This document shows, piece after piece, positions 26,949-35,237 of a stretch of 64,000 nucleotides of DNA. The notes beneath the pieces were generated by a model, which was not told where the DNA came from, did no database searches, and was given only the letters and a program-made list of their open reading frames with translations. The translations under genes were made by a program, and so were the position numbers. Each line of letters opens with the position of its first letter. Position 1 is the stretch's first letter. The stretch covers positions 38,935 to 102,934 of the forward strand of contig JBIQJD010000013.1 of the NCBI GenBank assembly GCA_044507695.1, read 5' to 3'. This DNA is from JBIQJD01 sp044507695 (GTDB lineage: Bacteria; Bacteroidota; Ignavibacteria; Ignavibacteriales; Ignavibacteriaceae).

Positions 26949-28399
26949 TGAGCTGCCTGCGGTTTTATGTTTCTTTTTTGCAGATGAACCTTCAATCCAA
27001 ACAAAAGCATTTTTAATAATTGTTTTATTAGATGAGGCAGATTTAAAATTCCTCCCGCAGAAAGCATTTTATAAATTCTATATTCTGCATGAACATATCT
27101 ATGTAATGATTTATAAAAAATTCTGCTGTAAGTTCCGCCAAACATCGGATCAAGATCATCGGAATCTACCCAGTTTGTTTTTTTATTTTCAAGCTGAGCT
27201 TTCTTTTTTAAATTCTCAAAAAACTTAGTACCGGGCAGAGGATATGAAACGGAAATACCAATATCATCAGGCATACAATCCCTTATCATCTTTCGTGTAA
27301 GTTTAATGTCTTCCCAATTCTCACCCGAATAACCAAACTGAATAAAGAATGCTGCTTTCATTCCTGCATTATGAATTTTTTCTGCTGCAAGATAAATCTG
27401 TTCAACGGTTGTGCCTTTATCCATTGCATCCAAAATTTTCTGGCTGCCTGATTCAGCGCCAAGCCAGATTGCTTCACAGCCTGATTCAGCAAGTTCAGAA
27501 ACAGTATTTCCTTTTATTAACAAATCCGGCCTTGATAAACACTTATATGGAATTTTAATTCTTCTCTTTTTTAATTCACCGGAAAAATTTTTTATCCATC
27601 CGGGTTTTAAACCAAAAATGTCGTCGGTAATCCAGATATGATCAACATTAAAATTATCTTTTAAATACCGGAATTGATCCGCAACCCGCTGAGGTGAATG
27701 CGTGCTGTAGGTTTGTCCGTAAAGCGGTTTTGCGCACCAGTTGCATTTGTAAGGGCAGCCGCGTGTTGTTGAAACATTCATTGAAAAATATCCGTGGTTT
27801 TGAAACCAGATATTTCTGTAAACTTCAATATTTAACAATGTGTAATCAGGATTTGGAAGCGAATCAATTTCACGGATTAATTTGCGCGGCGGTGTTGAAA
27901 ATATTTTTCCTTCATTAAGAAACTTTAAACCGTTGATTTGAAATTTCTGTTTTTCAAAATCCGGGTTTGTAACAGAATTAACAGCCTGCCGCAGCGTTTC
28001 TTCACCTTCACCATAAATTATTGCATCACAGCCTGATGATAAATACTGGTTTGGAAAATCTGCTGCATCTGAACTGTAAAGTATAACGGGAATATTTTTG
28101 CTTTTTGCATGCTTAATAAATCTCAATGCTGCATTCCGCATGTTTGATAAACACATCTTGGTGAGATAATTAAATTCATCATCATACAGCAAAAGCAAAT
28201 CGGGATTAACTTCTTCAATTTTTTTGTGCAATTCATCAGTGTGATTGCTTATCATTGAATCAAAAAAAATGATTTGATGATTTTGTTCCTGCAGCACTGC
28301 AGCCGCGTATAAAGTGCCAAGCGGAGGGTACGGCATATTTCTTTCCAGTTCTTTTGGATCCAGCACTCTGAAATATGATTGTGCCATCAGTATTTTCAT
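26945..28399 (-). CDS. B12-binding-domain radical SAM enzyme
   Basis: The 484-residue protein begins with a cobalamin-binding-like Rossmann domain (about residues 1-150: PYPPLGTLYAAAVLQEQNH, EVNPDLLLLYD and a late YGEGEETLRQ). A radical SAM barrel follows, with the cluster motif CPYKCNWCAKPLYG (CxxxCxxC, about 215-222), GITDDIFG-like strands and EAIWLGAESGSQKIL. A C-terminal helical region ends the chain. The canonical DxHxxG cobalamin ligand motif is not evident, as in many members that still bind B12. Such enzymes methylate unactivated carbons or rearrange lipids, hopanoids or tetrapyrroles. It starts one base after the upstream glycosyltransferase gene and overlaps the methyltransferase gene. 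Confidence 0.88.
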   Translation of the reverse strand: MKILMAQSYFRVLDPKELERNMPYPPLGTLYAAAVLQEQNHQIIFFDSMISNHTDELHKKIEEVNPDLLLLYDDEFNYLTKMCLSNMRNAALRFIKHAKSKNIPVILYSSDAADFPNQYLSSGCDAIIYGEGEETLRQAVNSVTNPDFEKQKFQINGLKFLNEGKIFSTPPRKLIREIDSLPNPDYTLLNIEVYRNIWFQNHGYFSMNVSTTRGCPYKCNWCAKPLYGQTYSTHSPQRVADQFRYLKDNFNVDHIWITDDIFGLKPGWIKNFSGELKKRRIKIPYKCLSRPDLLIKGNTVSELAESGCEAIWLGAESGSQKILDAMDKGTTVEQIYLAAEKIHNAGMKAAFFIQFGYSGENWEDIKLTRKMIRDCMPDDIGISVSYPLPGTKFFENLKKKAQLENKKTNWVDSDDLDPMFGGTYSRIFYKSLHRYVHAEYRIYKMLSAGGILNLPHLIKQLLKMLLFGLKVHLQKRNIKPQAAQ

Positions 28400-28400
28400 A

Positions 28401-30341
28401 TCATATGCTCACTGCTTTTTTCCGATGCTGCCCGATCATTAGTATTCTGCCTGATTTATATTTTTCCCATTCATTCTTAAATGCTGTTAAAGTTTTAATC
28501 CTGTGATCATTTGTGTGAAGCTTTATTTCCGTTTTATTAATTACGATTGATTTATCACCGGAAGACTTAATTATTTTTCTGTAAAGATTTTTATAGAAAC
28601 GGTTCAGCAGCAAGTTAAAACCTGAAAGTAGAAAATATCCTGAAGTGATTTTGTATTCAGATGAATCAATTCTGAAATTGGGAAAATATTTTTGTATCCA
28701 TTTATTTCTGAAGAAAAATAAATTAAGTAACTCTTTATTCTTTATCGGCTTTAAAGAAATAATTTGATAAGCTGTGTAAAGATCGCGGCTTGCAGTAATT
28801 GCTAATTTTGATTCATCAATTAAATAATTTGCACAGAAAGTTTTTCTTGACCCAAATAGTAATGAGAGAAGGTGAATTAAAAAGTAGCTTATGTAAAGAG
28901 TATGCTTTTTTGTAATTATAAACAGATCAATATCATCATGATTTTCAATCCCATCATGTGCAGTTCCGCCGCTTAGTGCGATTGAGGAAATAAACGGAAT
29001 GCTTCTGATGATTTTTAAAAGCTTTTCAGCATGATTTTTAGGCTTTGCAGCTGCGGTTTTATAAATCTGTAAATGAGAAGAAAAAATGTAATCATCTTTA
29101 AACAATATTTTAGAATCAAGATAAAGCTTAATTAAAGAAGAGTTAATCTCATCTGCATCTGCTTTATGATCAATCAGCCTTTCATGCAAAAGTTCTTTGT
29201 GTATTCCGGAATTATGTATAGAAGAATAGAGGAGTGTTTTCTCAATTGCTTCTTCCGTACTTACAGCTTCAGGGATATAGTGTATTTTTTTACCGTAAAC
29301 TTTTTCTTCAAGTGATGAAAGTATTGCTGCAAGCTGGTTCTGCATTCTTTCCGGAGAATAAATTATTTCAGGCTGTATTTTTGGTTTTTCGATTATCAGA
29401 GAATAAAGTTCATCAAGACCTTTTAAAAAACTAAGATCATCACCCGGATTAGTCGTAATTGAATATGGAAAAGAAATTTCTTCACACGCGGTTCCTCCCG
29501 AACAAAGAATTGGCAGACCATAATTCATTGCTTCGGCAACAGGGAAGCCAAAACCTTCAACAAAACTCGTATGAACAAATCCTGAAGCATTACTGTATAG
29601 TTTTTTTAGTTCCTCATCAGATGCATAACCAAGTAATTCAACATCGGGATGATCTTTATATTGACTGATAATATTTTTCGTTTCATCTGATTTAATCCAA
29701 AACTCACCGGAAAGTTTCAACTGCATATTGATGCCGCGCGTATTCTTCCACAGCAGAAAATTTCTGATCATAAATAAAAGATTTTTTCTCGGCTCAATGT
29801 GTCCAACATATAGCAAATAAGGCTCGGTGTGGTTTATTAAGATTTCATCTGCAGCATCTGCATATCCCTGCAGAAGGAAAATATTTTTCTCATTAAGATT
29901 TAAATATTTAACAGCATTTGCTTTTGTATTTTCACTAACGACACAAACTAACGGATCAAGCAAAAGAGTTTGTTTCATCTTTTGCTTGTAGTAGTATACA
30001 AATTTTCTGCTGTAAAAATGAGGATGAGTTATGAATGAAAGATCGTGAATTACAATCGCTGCGGGATAATAAAAATTTTTCGGTGTAAAATAATCCGGAA
30101 AGATTCCGCATTCAGCACCTGATTTTTCAAATTCATTTTTAAAAAAGAATTCTCTGTATAAATGTTTATTGGTTCTGAGTTTGTTTTTCCATTCATTAGG
30201 AGCGGAAAAATTTTTAATATTCGGGGAGAATTTTTCAATCGTGTGTTGTGTATTATAAAGCTGCGCAAGAAGGCAATTTATGAATCTGCCGGTTCCGGTA
30301 TTTTTGCTGCCGAGTGCTGATACATCAATCCCGATTTTCAT
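28401..30341 (-). CDS. Fusion of GT4-type glycosyltransferase and nucleotidyltransferase-like domain
   Basis: The 646-residue chain has two separate modules. Residues 1 to about 345 are a GT-B glycosyltransferase of family 4: an N-terminal GIDVSALGSKNTGTGRF, VGHIEPRKNL (about 179-188) and the donor-binding EGFGFPVAEAMNYG (262-275) with its E-x7-E pair. Residues about 360-430 look helical, perhaps a winged helix. Residues about 445-646 resemble a minimal nucleotidyltransferase with GG at 458-459 and the metal pair D470-x-D472. The first module should transfer a sugar from a nucleotide-sugar donor; the second may transfer a nucleotide or act as a sensor. The fusion is unusual. It is first in a tight operon with the radical SAM and methyltransferase genes. 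Confidence 0.82.
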   Translation of the reverse strand: MKIGIDVSALGSKNTGTGRFINCLLAQLYNTQHTIEKFSPNIKNFSAPNEWKNKLRTNKHLYREFFFKNEFEKSGAECGIFPDYFTPKNFYYPAAIVIHDLSFITHPHFYSRKFVYYYKQKMKQTLLLDPLVCVVSENTKANAVKYLNLNEKNIFLLQGYADAADEILINHTEPYLLYVGHIEPRKNLLFMIRNFLLWKNTRGINMQLKLSGEFWIKSDETKNIISQYKDHPDVELLGYASDEELKKLYSNASGFVHTSFVEGFGFPVAEAMNYGLPILCSGGTACEEISFPYSITTNPGDDLSFLKGLDELYSLIIEKPKIQPEIIYSPERMQNQLAAILSSLEEKVYGKKIHYIPEAVSTEEAIEKTLLYSSIHNSGIHKELLHERLIDHKADADEINSSLIKLYLDSKILFKDDYIFSSHLQIYKTAAAKPKNHAEKLLKIIRSIPFISSIALSGGTAHDGIENHDDIDLFIITKKHTLYISYFLIHLLSLLFGSRKTFCANYLIDESKLAITASRDLYTAYQIISLKPIKNKELLNLFFFRNKWIQKYFPNFRIDSSEYKITSGYFLLSGFNLLLNRFYKNLYRKIIKSSGDKSIVINKTEIKLHTNDHRIKTLTAFKNEWEKYKSGRILMIGQHRKKAVSI

Positions 30342-30455
30342 TTTATCACTTTACATTTGAATAATTTGTAGTAGAATATCATTATTAAAAAGTGACATTA
30401 CTGTGATTAATGATTGAAAAATTTAATAAGTTCAGTAGCAGCAACCATTTTGATT

Positions 30456-32336
30456 ATGAGAATTTCAGAAAGTAAAATAGAGCAGATAAGATCATCAGCA
30501 AGCATTGTTGATATTATATCCGAATATGTTCCGCTCAGAAGCCGCGGTAAAAATTTCATCGGGCTTTGTCCTTTTCACAACGAAAAAACTCCATCATTTA
30601 CAGTAAGTGAAGAAAAGCAAATCTATCATTGCTTCGGCTGCCATGCCGGTGGAAACGTGTACAAGTTTTTGATGGATTATCTTAAAATCTCCTTTATTGA
30701 ATCAGTGCAGGAACTTGCCGCAAAACTTGGTATAACGCTTGAATATGATGAAAGCAATTTTACAGAGAAGCAAAGTGAACAGGAAATTTTATACGATATA
30801 AATTCAGCAGCCGGAAGATTTTTTTCTGATAATCTTTTAAACTCAAAAGAAGGTGAAACAGCATTCCATTATTTTGAAGAAAGAAAGATAAAGCCAAAAA
30901 CAATGCGTGAGTTTGGATTAGGGTATGCACTGCCTGATCGTGATAGTTTCATCTCGTTTGCACAATCAAAAAAAATTGATCTTGAAAAAGCATTATACCT
31001 CGGTTTGATCGGAAGAAATAATGACGGCAGATTATTTGACAAATTTGCCGGAAGAATAATCTTCCCGATTTTTTCTCCCAATGGAAGAGTAGTTGCTTTC
31101 GCAGGAAGAATTCTTGATAACCGTGAAGGTACAGCAAAATATCTTAACTCACCCGAATCCCAAATATATTTTAAGAGCAGAATTCTATATGGATTATCTC
31201 ACGCAAAGGATGAAATAAGAAGGCTTGATAAGGCCATTATTGTTGAAGGGTACATGGATTTGATTTCTCTTTACCAGGCAGGAATTAAAAATGTTGTTGC
31301 AGTATCCGGAACAGCACTTACAGATGAACAGGCGCAGCTTTTATCACGCTATACAAAAAATGTTGTTCTGCTTTTTGATGCTGATACTGCCGGAATAAAG
31401 GCATCTATGCGCAGCATAGAAATTCTTTTAAAGAAAGATATTGAAATAAAAATAGCATCATTGCCCGGTGGTGAAGATCCGGATTCTTTTGTGAACAATT
31501 ATGGCAGGGAAAAATTTGAAGACTTGATTACAGCAGCACAGAATTTCCTTGAGTATCAATCAGCTTACTATGAACGGCTGGGAATGTTTGGTGATCCGGC
31601 AAAACTTACAGAAGCAGTTAGAGAACTTGTTAAGCCTGTTGCTCTTATAAATGATGAGTTGAAAAGAAGTATTCTTTTAAAAACAATTTCAAAGAAATTT
31701 AACTTAAGAGAAAAACTTTTAGAATCAGAACTTGATAAGATTACCGCAAGAAATCAAAAACAGGCTGCTGTAATACAAGCCGCAAAATCAAGCCGCCAGC
31801 CGGAATTGAAATCTGCCGTTCCAAATGCGCTGAATACTGCGGAATATTTTACCGAGCGCGATATTATTAAATTATTATTTGAAGGAAATCGTGAAATTGT
31901 TGAATTGATTTATCATCATATTCAGCCGCATGATTTTTATTATGAAGCTCACGCAAAAATTGCTGAAAAGGTTTATGAATCTTTTAATAAAGAAGAAGAA
32001 CTTGTTGCTGCTAATTTAATTGAGAAACTTGAAGAAGAAGTTCTTCGTTCATATATATTTGAAATTACTCTTGATAAGTACAAAGTAAGCAAACGTCTTG
32101 ATGAAATGAATCCGGTTGATGAAAGAAAAAATATCATTAAACTTGCAGTTGATGCTGTTAAAAAATTTAAAATTAATTTGCTGAACAAACAGATTGTAGA
32201 AAACTCCAAACGGATTGAATCAATTGAAAATGAAGAAGAACGTTTTGAAATTCTTAAAATGAATAAAGAAATTGAAAGAGAAAAAATGCTTATAGCTGAA
32301 GAACTTGATAATCTTTATTCCGGAATGAAAATATGA
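30456..32336 (+). CDS. dnaG: DNA primase
   Basis: DnaG makes RNA primers for replication. The start is set at ATG 30456 (MRISESKIEQIRSSASIVDIISEYV), the usual primase N-terminus, not the TTG 14 codons upstream. The 626-residue protein has the CHC2 zinc finger (CPFHNEKTPSF ... YHCFGCHAGG, about residues 38-65) and the TOPRIM fold (VEGYMDLISLYQAG, about 270, and LFDADTAGIKA, about 310). A C-terminal helicase-interaction region is rich in charged helices. The ferredoxin start overlaps its stop. The common neighbours rpsU and rpoD are absent. Confidence 0.95.
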   Translation: MRISESKIEQIRSSASIVDIISEYVPLRSRGKNFIGLCPFHNEKTPSFTVSEEKQIYHCFGCHAGGNVYKFLMDYLKISFIESVQELAAKLGITLEYDESNFTEKQSEQEILYDINSAAGRFFSDNLLNSKEGETAFHYFEERKIKPKTMREFGLGYALPDRDSFISFAQSKKIDLEKALYLGLIGRNNDGRLFDKFAGRIIFPIFSPNGRVVAFAGRILDNREGTAKYLNSPESQIYFKSRILYGLSHAKDEIRRLDKAIIVEGYMDLISLYQAGIKNVVAVSGTALTDEQAQLLSRYTKNVVLLFDADTAGIKASMRSIEILLKKDIEIKIASLPGGEDPDSFVNNYGREKFEDLITAAQNFLEYQSAYYERLGMFGDPAKLTEAVRELVKPVALINDELKRSILLKTISKKFNLREKLLESELDKITARNQKQAAVIQAAKSSRQPELKSAVPNALNTAEYFTERDIIKLLFEGNREIVELIYHHIQPHDFYYEAHAKIAEKVYESFNKEEELVAANLIEKLEEEVLRSYIFEITLDKYKVSKRLDEMNPVDERKNIIKLAVDAVKKFKINLLNKQIVENSKRIESIENEEERFEILKMNKEIEREKMLIAEELDNLYSGMKI

Positions 32337-32554
32337 ATTTCAGGCAGGCAAAAACCGGCAGACTTATGATTGATATACTCCCGGATAAATGTGATTTCTG
32401 CGGGTGCTGCGTTGGCATTTGTCCCGAAGATGCAATTGAATTAAAAGAAGCGGAAATTTTTATCATTGATGAACGCTGTACCAACTGCGCTAAATGCGTC
32501 TGGAGCTGTCCGATAGAAGTAATAAAATTTAACAGGGAAGGCGTGCCGGTTTAA
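32333..32554 (+). CDS. Two-cluster 4Fe-4S ferredoxin
   Basis: The small protein holds two CxxCxxCxxxCP sets: CDFCGCCVGICPED and CTNCAKCVWSCPIE. It therefore carries two 4Fe-4S clusters and works as a low-potential electron carrier, for example for PFOR or IspG in this window. The ATG at 32333 overlaps the dnaG stop (ATGA) and gives 73 residues. An internal ATG at 32366 (MIDILPDKCDFCG) gives 62 residues and begins where ferredoxins normally begin. The extra N-terminal codons come from a GCAGGCAAAAACCGGCAGAC stretch that looks repeat-derived, so the shorter form may be the native protein. Confidence 0.9.
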   Translation: MNFRQAKTGRLMIDILPDKCDFCGCCVGICPEDAIELKEAEIFIIDERCTNCAKCVWSCPIEVIKFNREGVPV

Positions 32555-32644
32555 TCCGGTTTAATATTATTTATTAAAATTTTTAACTTGCAAAAGAATT
32601 GGTTCAGATTAACCTGTTTTTATTAATATCGCAGGGGCTGTTAA

Positions 32645-33106
32645 ATGTCACGGTATGATAATGCTAAAGGTACTGACGTAGATGATTTTTTTGAAAATCA
32701 TTTAACCTGTTATAATGATGATATACTTTTTATTGATAGAATTAAAAAAATTATTACTCTTAATTTTCCTCAGAAAATTTCCGAGCATGAAATTGCCGGT
32801 GAATTTAAAAGAACTCCAAGATGGCTGCAGGTTAAATGTAAGAAGGCTTTTAATATTAATTATATCCGTTTAGTAAGAGCCCTCCGTGTTTATTCTGCAT
32901 TAAAGCTAATGACTGAAACTAATGAGAACAATGTGGAAATTGCAGAAAGATTAAATTACACTGAGCTTAGCAGCATGAACCGGGATTTTAAAAAAGAGTT
33001 GAATTTTTATCCTGACATTGCAAGAATAAAACTTATTACCATGAATGTTGATTTATTATTTCATACTTTCTGGCATAGAAAATCACTCCCTTTAAGCAAT
33101 CCTTAA
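32645..33106 (+). CDS. Small AraC-type helix-turn-helix regulator
   Basis: The 153-residue protein contains only the DNA-binding part of the AraC/XylS type at about residues 40-130. A first HTH (ISEHEIAGEFKRTPRWLQVKCKKAFNINYIRLVRALRVYSALKLM) is followed by a second (NNVEIAERLNYTELSSMNRDFKKELNFYP). Spacing and the R-x3-A-x2-L linker fit the family, though the sequence is divergent. There is no ligand-binding domain, so it may respond through abundance or a partner. A GCAGGGG site precedes the ATG. It may control the T9SS-protein genes downstream; that is inference from position only. Confidence 0.72.
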   Translation: MSRYDNAKGTDVDDFFENHLTCYNDDILFIDRIKKIITLNFPQKISEHEIAGEFKRTPRWLQVKCKKAFNINYIRLVRALRVYSALKLMTETNENNVEIAERLNYTELSSMNRDFKKELNFYPDIARIKLITMNVDLLFHTFWHRKSLPLSNP

Positions 33107-33439
33107 AATATTTTTTTAAAAATTTCGCATTTGGTTTTGACAAAGCACAGTTAGAAGTTTATTTTCTTGCAGTTATAATAAAGCACAGTTGACTAAAATG
33201 GTTCAAGCTTGCTTTCTGCTTTTAATCTGTATTATTAATGCAGGTAATAAACAAAGGGAAATAACTCCTCTGCGGTATTCTATTCTTTACTCAATTTCCT
33301 TAATTTATTATTTTATTGGTGTATTAGCGCTGCACCGGCAAATTTATTTACCATTACTTGAGGAGTATTATACAGGTTTTACTTAACTGAAAGAATTGAA
33401 TGATAATAAACGAAAACTTCATTTGAACAAAGGTTAAAA
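33107..33439. other. Gap with a direct repeat and no well-supported gene
   Basis: AAAGCACAGTT occurs twice in direct orientation (33142-33152 and 33180-33190; 38 bases start to start), the first copy preceded by TTTTGAC and the second followed by GAC. A 65-codon TTG-start frame (33189-33386) has hydrophobic stretches but no ribosome site or recognisable family; I do not call it. The repeats could be binding sites for the adjacent AraC-type protein. Confidence 0.4.
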
Positions 33440-35218
33440 ATGATTATCAAAATTACAATCTATTTAATAATCTTGTCGGAAATTATATTTTCCCAATCTA
33501 TTAGTGTTGCAGATATTTTTCCGCAACAAGATATAGTCGGAGCTTCACGGCAGAGCATTATTTCAGTTCAGGTCAATAACTCATTGGATTCGCTTTCGTT
33601 TTCATTTGAAAATTTATTTCGTGTTTATGGTTCCAATAGCGGATTGATTACAGGCTCTGTTGAAATAGATTCTCTAAATAAAAATTTTACCTTTAAACCG
33701 TTTGTGCCTCTCTATGCCGGTGAAATAATAAATGCTTCCTTTGGACCTTTATACTCATCCGATGATACTTTAAAAACTTTTAATTGGAGATTCACCATTG
33801 AAATTACAAATCCTACTAACGCGCAATTTGATAGCGTCGCCAGATTTAATGTTGCAAGTCTTTTTCCAATTGCAGTTGATTACAACAATGACGGCTATAT
33901 TGATATTGTATCGGGTTATTCTGGACAAGTAATATATAACAATGGGGATGGAAAATTTTTACAAGCTGAAACTGTAGAAGGATTAATTGATGCTGAATAT
34001 TTGGTTGATTTAAATAATGATGATCTTCCGGATGTTATTACAAAAGCCGGTGGTGGTGTTGAAATATATTTAAGAGCAGAATCAGGCGATTACGAATTCA
34101 GTGAAACACTTTATCCTTACCAAATGAATGGCGGAAAAATAGCTGCCCAAGGAGATATAAACGGTGATGGCTTTATTGATTTAATGGCAATAGAATATCA
34201 GAATGAATCTGATAATTATTGGAGAATCTTTTTGAATGACCAAACAGGAAAATTTATAAGAGACACATCGGCTGTATTTATAGAGAACTGGATAACAGAG
34301 GCTGATCTTGTAGATATGGATAAAGACGGTGACCTGGATTTTGTTTTCCTCAATACCTGGGTTGGAAATCCGAGCGAAGACTTTGAAGGTATGTATTTGT
34401 ATTACAATAATGGAAAAGGTGAGTTTCAAAATTTTGTAAAAGAAAAATTTACATTTGAGATTAGCAACTTTTCGTTGGCGGATCTGCGGCAATTGTTTAT
34501 TATAGATTATGATAATAATTCATTAAATGATATAGCAGCATTCGGTTCTCAATTGGGCGGCGGAGTAATGTTTCAAACTGATCTAGGAACTTTTGAAACA
34601 AGAACAGGATTTGGCGCACCGGAAAATTTTGCATTCTTTACTTCAGGTGATATGAATGGAGATAACAGATTTGATGCTGTTATTTCAAACTTTCATATAT
34701 GGGGTCCATCAAACCCAGATGATTCTTTTTATGTATTAATTCTAATAAATTGTCAAGAGAAATTTTTTGAATGTGATCCGGAATCAGGTGGGGGATTCTA
34801 CTTAGGTACAAGGGAAGAGATTGGATCCGTCGTTCCGATAGTTGCAGATGTTGATAATGATGGCGATTTGGATATAATCCATTCCGGTTACCCAACAACA
34901 ATTACTTACAATGAAAATATAATAACGGATATTAATAAAGAATCTATTCAACCGGTTGAATTTTATCTTTTTCAGAATTATCCAAATCCTTTTAATAATA
35001 CAACCAAAATTGAATATATAATACCTATGTCCGGGCACGTAAAAATTAATATTTATAATATTATTGGGGAATTAGTACAAACATTATTTGATGAATTTCA
35101 AAATGCGGGAAATTATTATGTGATTATTAATTCAAATGGATTAAACAGCGGCTTGTATTTCTATACTATAAGATTTGGAAACCAATCGCTGGTAAAAAAA
35201 ATGATTTATTTAAAATAA
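33440..35218 (+). CDS. Secreted FG-GAP/VCBS-repeat protein with T9SS sorting domain
   Basis: The 592-residue product has a signal peptide (about 1-20, ending FSQ) and an Ig-like N-terminal domain (about 25-130). Seven FG-GAP/VCBS-type repeats follow with calcium-loop cores such as DYNNDGYIDI, DINGDGFIDL, DMDKDGDLDF and DVDNDGDLDI, forming a probable beta propeller. The C-terminus has a T9SS type-A domain (NYPNPFNNTTKIEY ... KKMIYLK). Such proteins are surface-exposed and often bind ligands, polysaccharides or other cells. It lies 19 bases before the M6 protease gene, so the two form an operon. Base composition looks more AT-rich than that of its neighbours. Confidence 0.88.
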   Translation: MIIKITIYLIILSEIIFSQSISVADIFPQQDIVGASRQSIISVQVNNSLDSLSFSFENLFRVYGSNSGLITGSVEIDSLNKNFTFKPFVPLYAGEIINASFGPLYSSDDTLKTFNWRFTIEITNPTNAQFDSVARFNVASLFPIAVDYNNDGYIDIVSGYSGQVIYNNGDGKFLQAETVEGLIDAEYLVDLNNDDLPDVITKAGGGVEIYLRAESGDYEFSETLYPYQMNGGKIAAQGDINGDGFIDLMAIEYQNESDNYWRIFLNDQTGKFIRDTSAVFIENWITEADLVDMDKDGDLDFVFLNTWVGNPSEDFEGMYLYYNNGKGEFQNFVKEKFTFEISNFSLADLRQLFIIDYDNNSLNDIAAFGSQLGGGVMFQTDLGTFETRTGFGAPENFAFFTSGDMNGDNRFDAVISNFHIWGPSNPDDSFYVLILINCQEKFFECDPESGGGFYLGTREEIGSVVPIVADVDNDGDLDIIHSGYPTTITYNENIITDINKESIQPVEFYLFQNYPNPFNNTTKIEYIIPMSGHVKINIYNIIGELVQTLFDEFQNAGNYYVIINSNGLNSGLYFYTIRFGNQSLVKKMIYLK

Positions 35219-35237
35219 AATTATTGAGGGAAATAAA

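Noticed and set aside
33189..33386. 65-codon TTG-start frame with hydrophobic stretches
   Set aside because: No ribosome site, no promoter, AT-rich composition makes hydrophobic chance frames likely; left as part of the gap.
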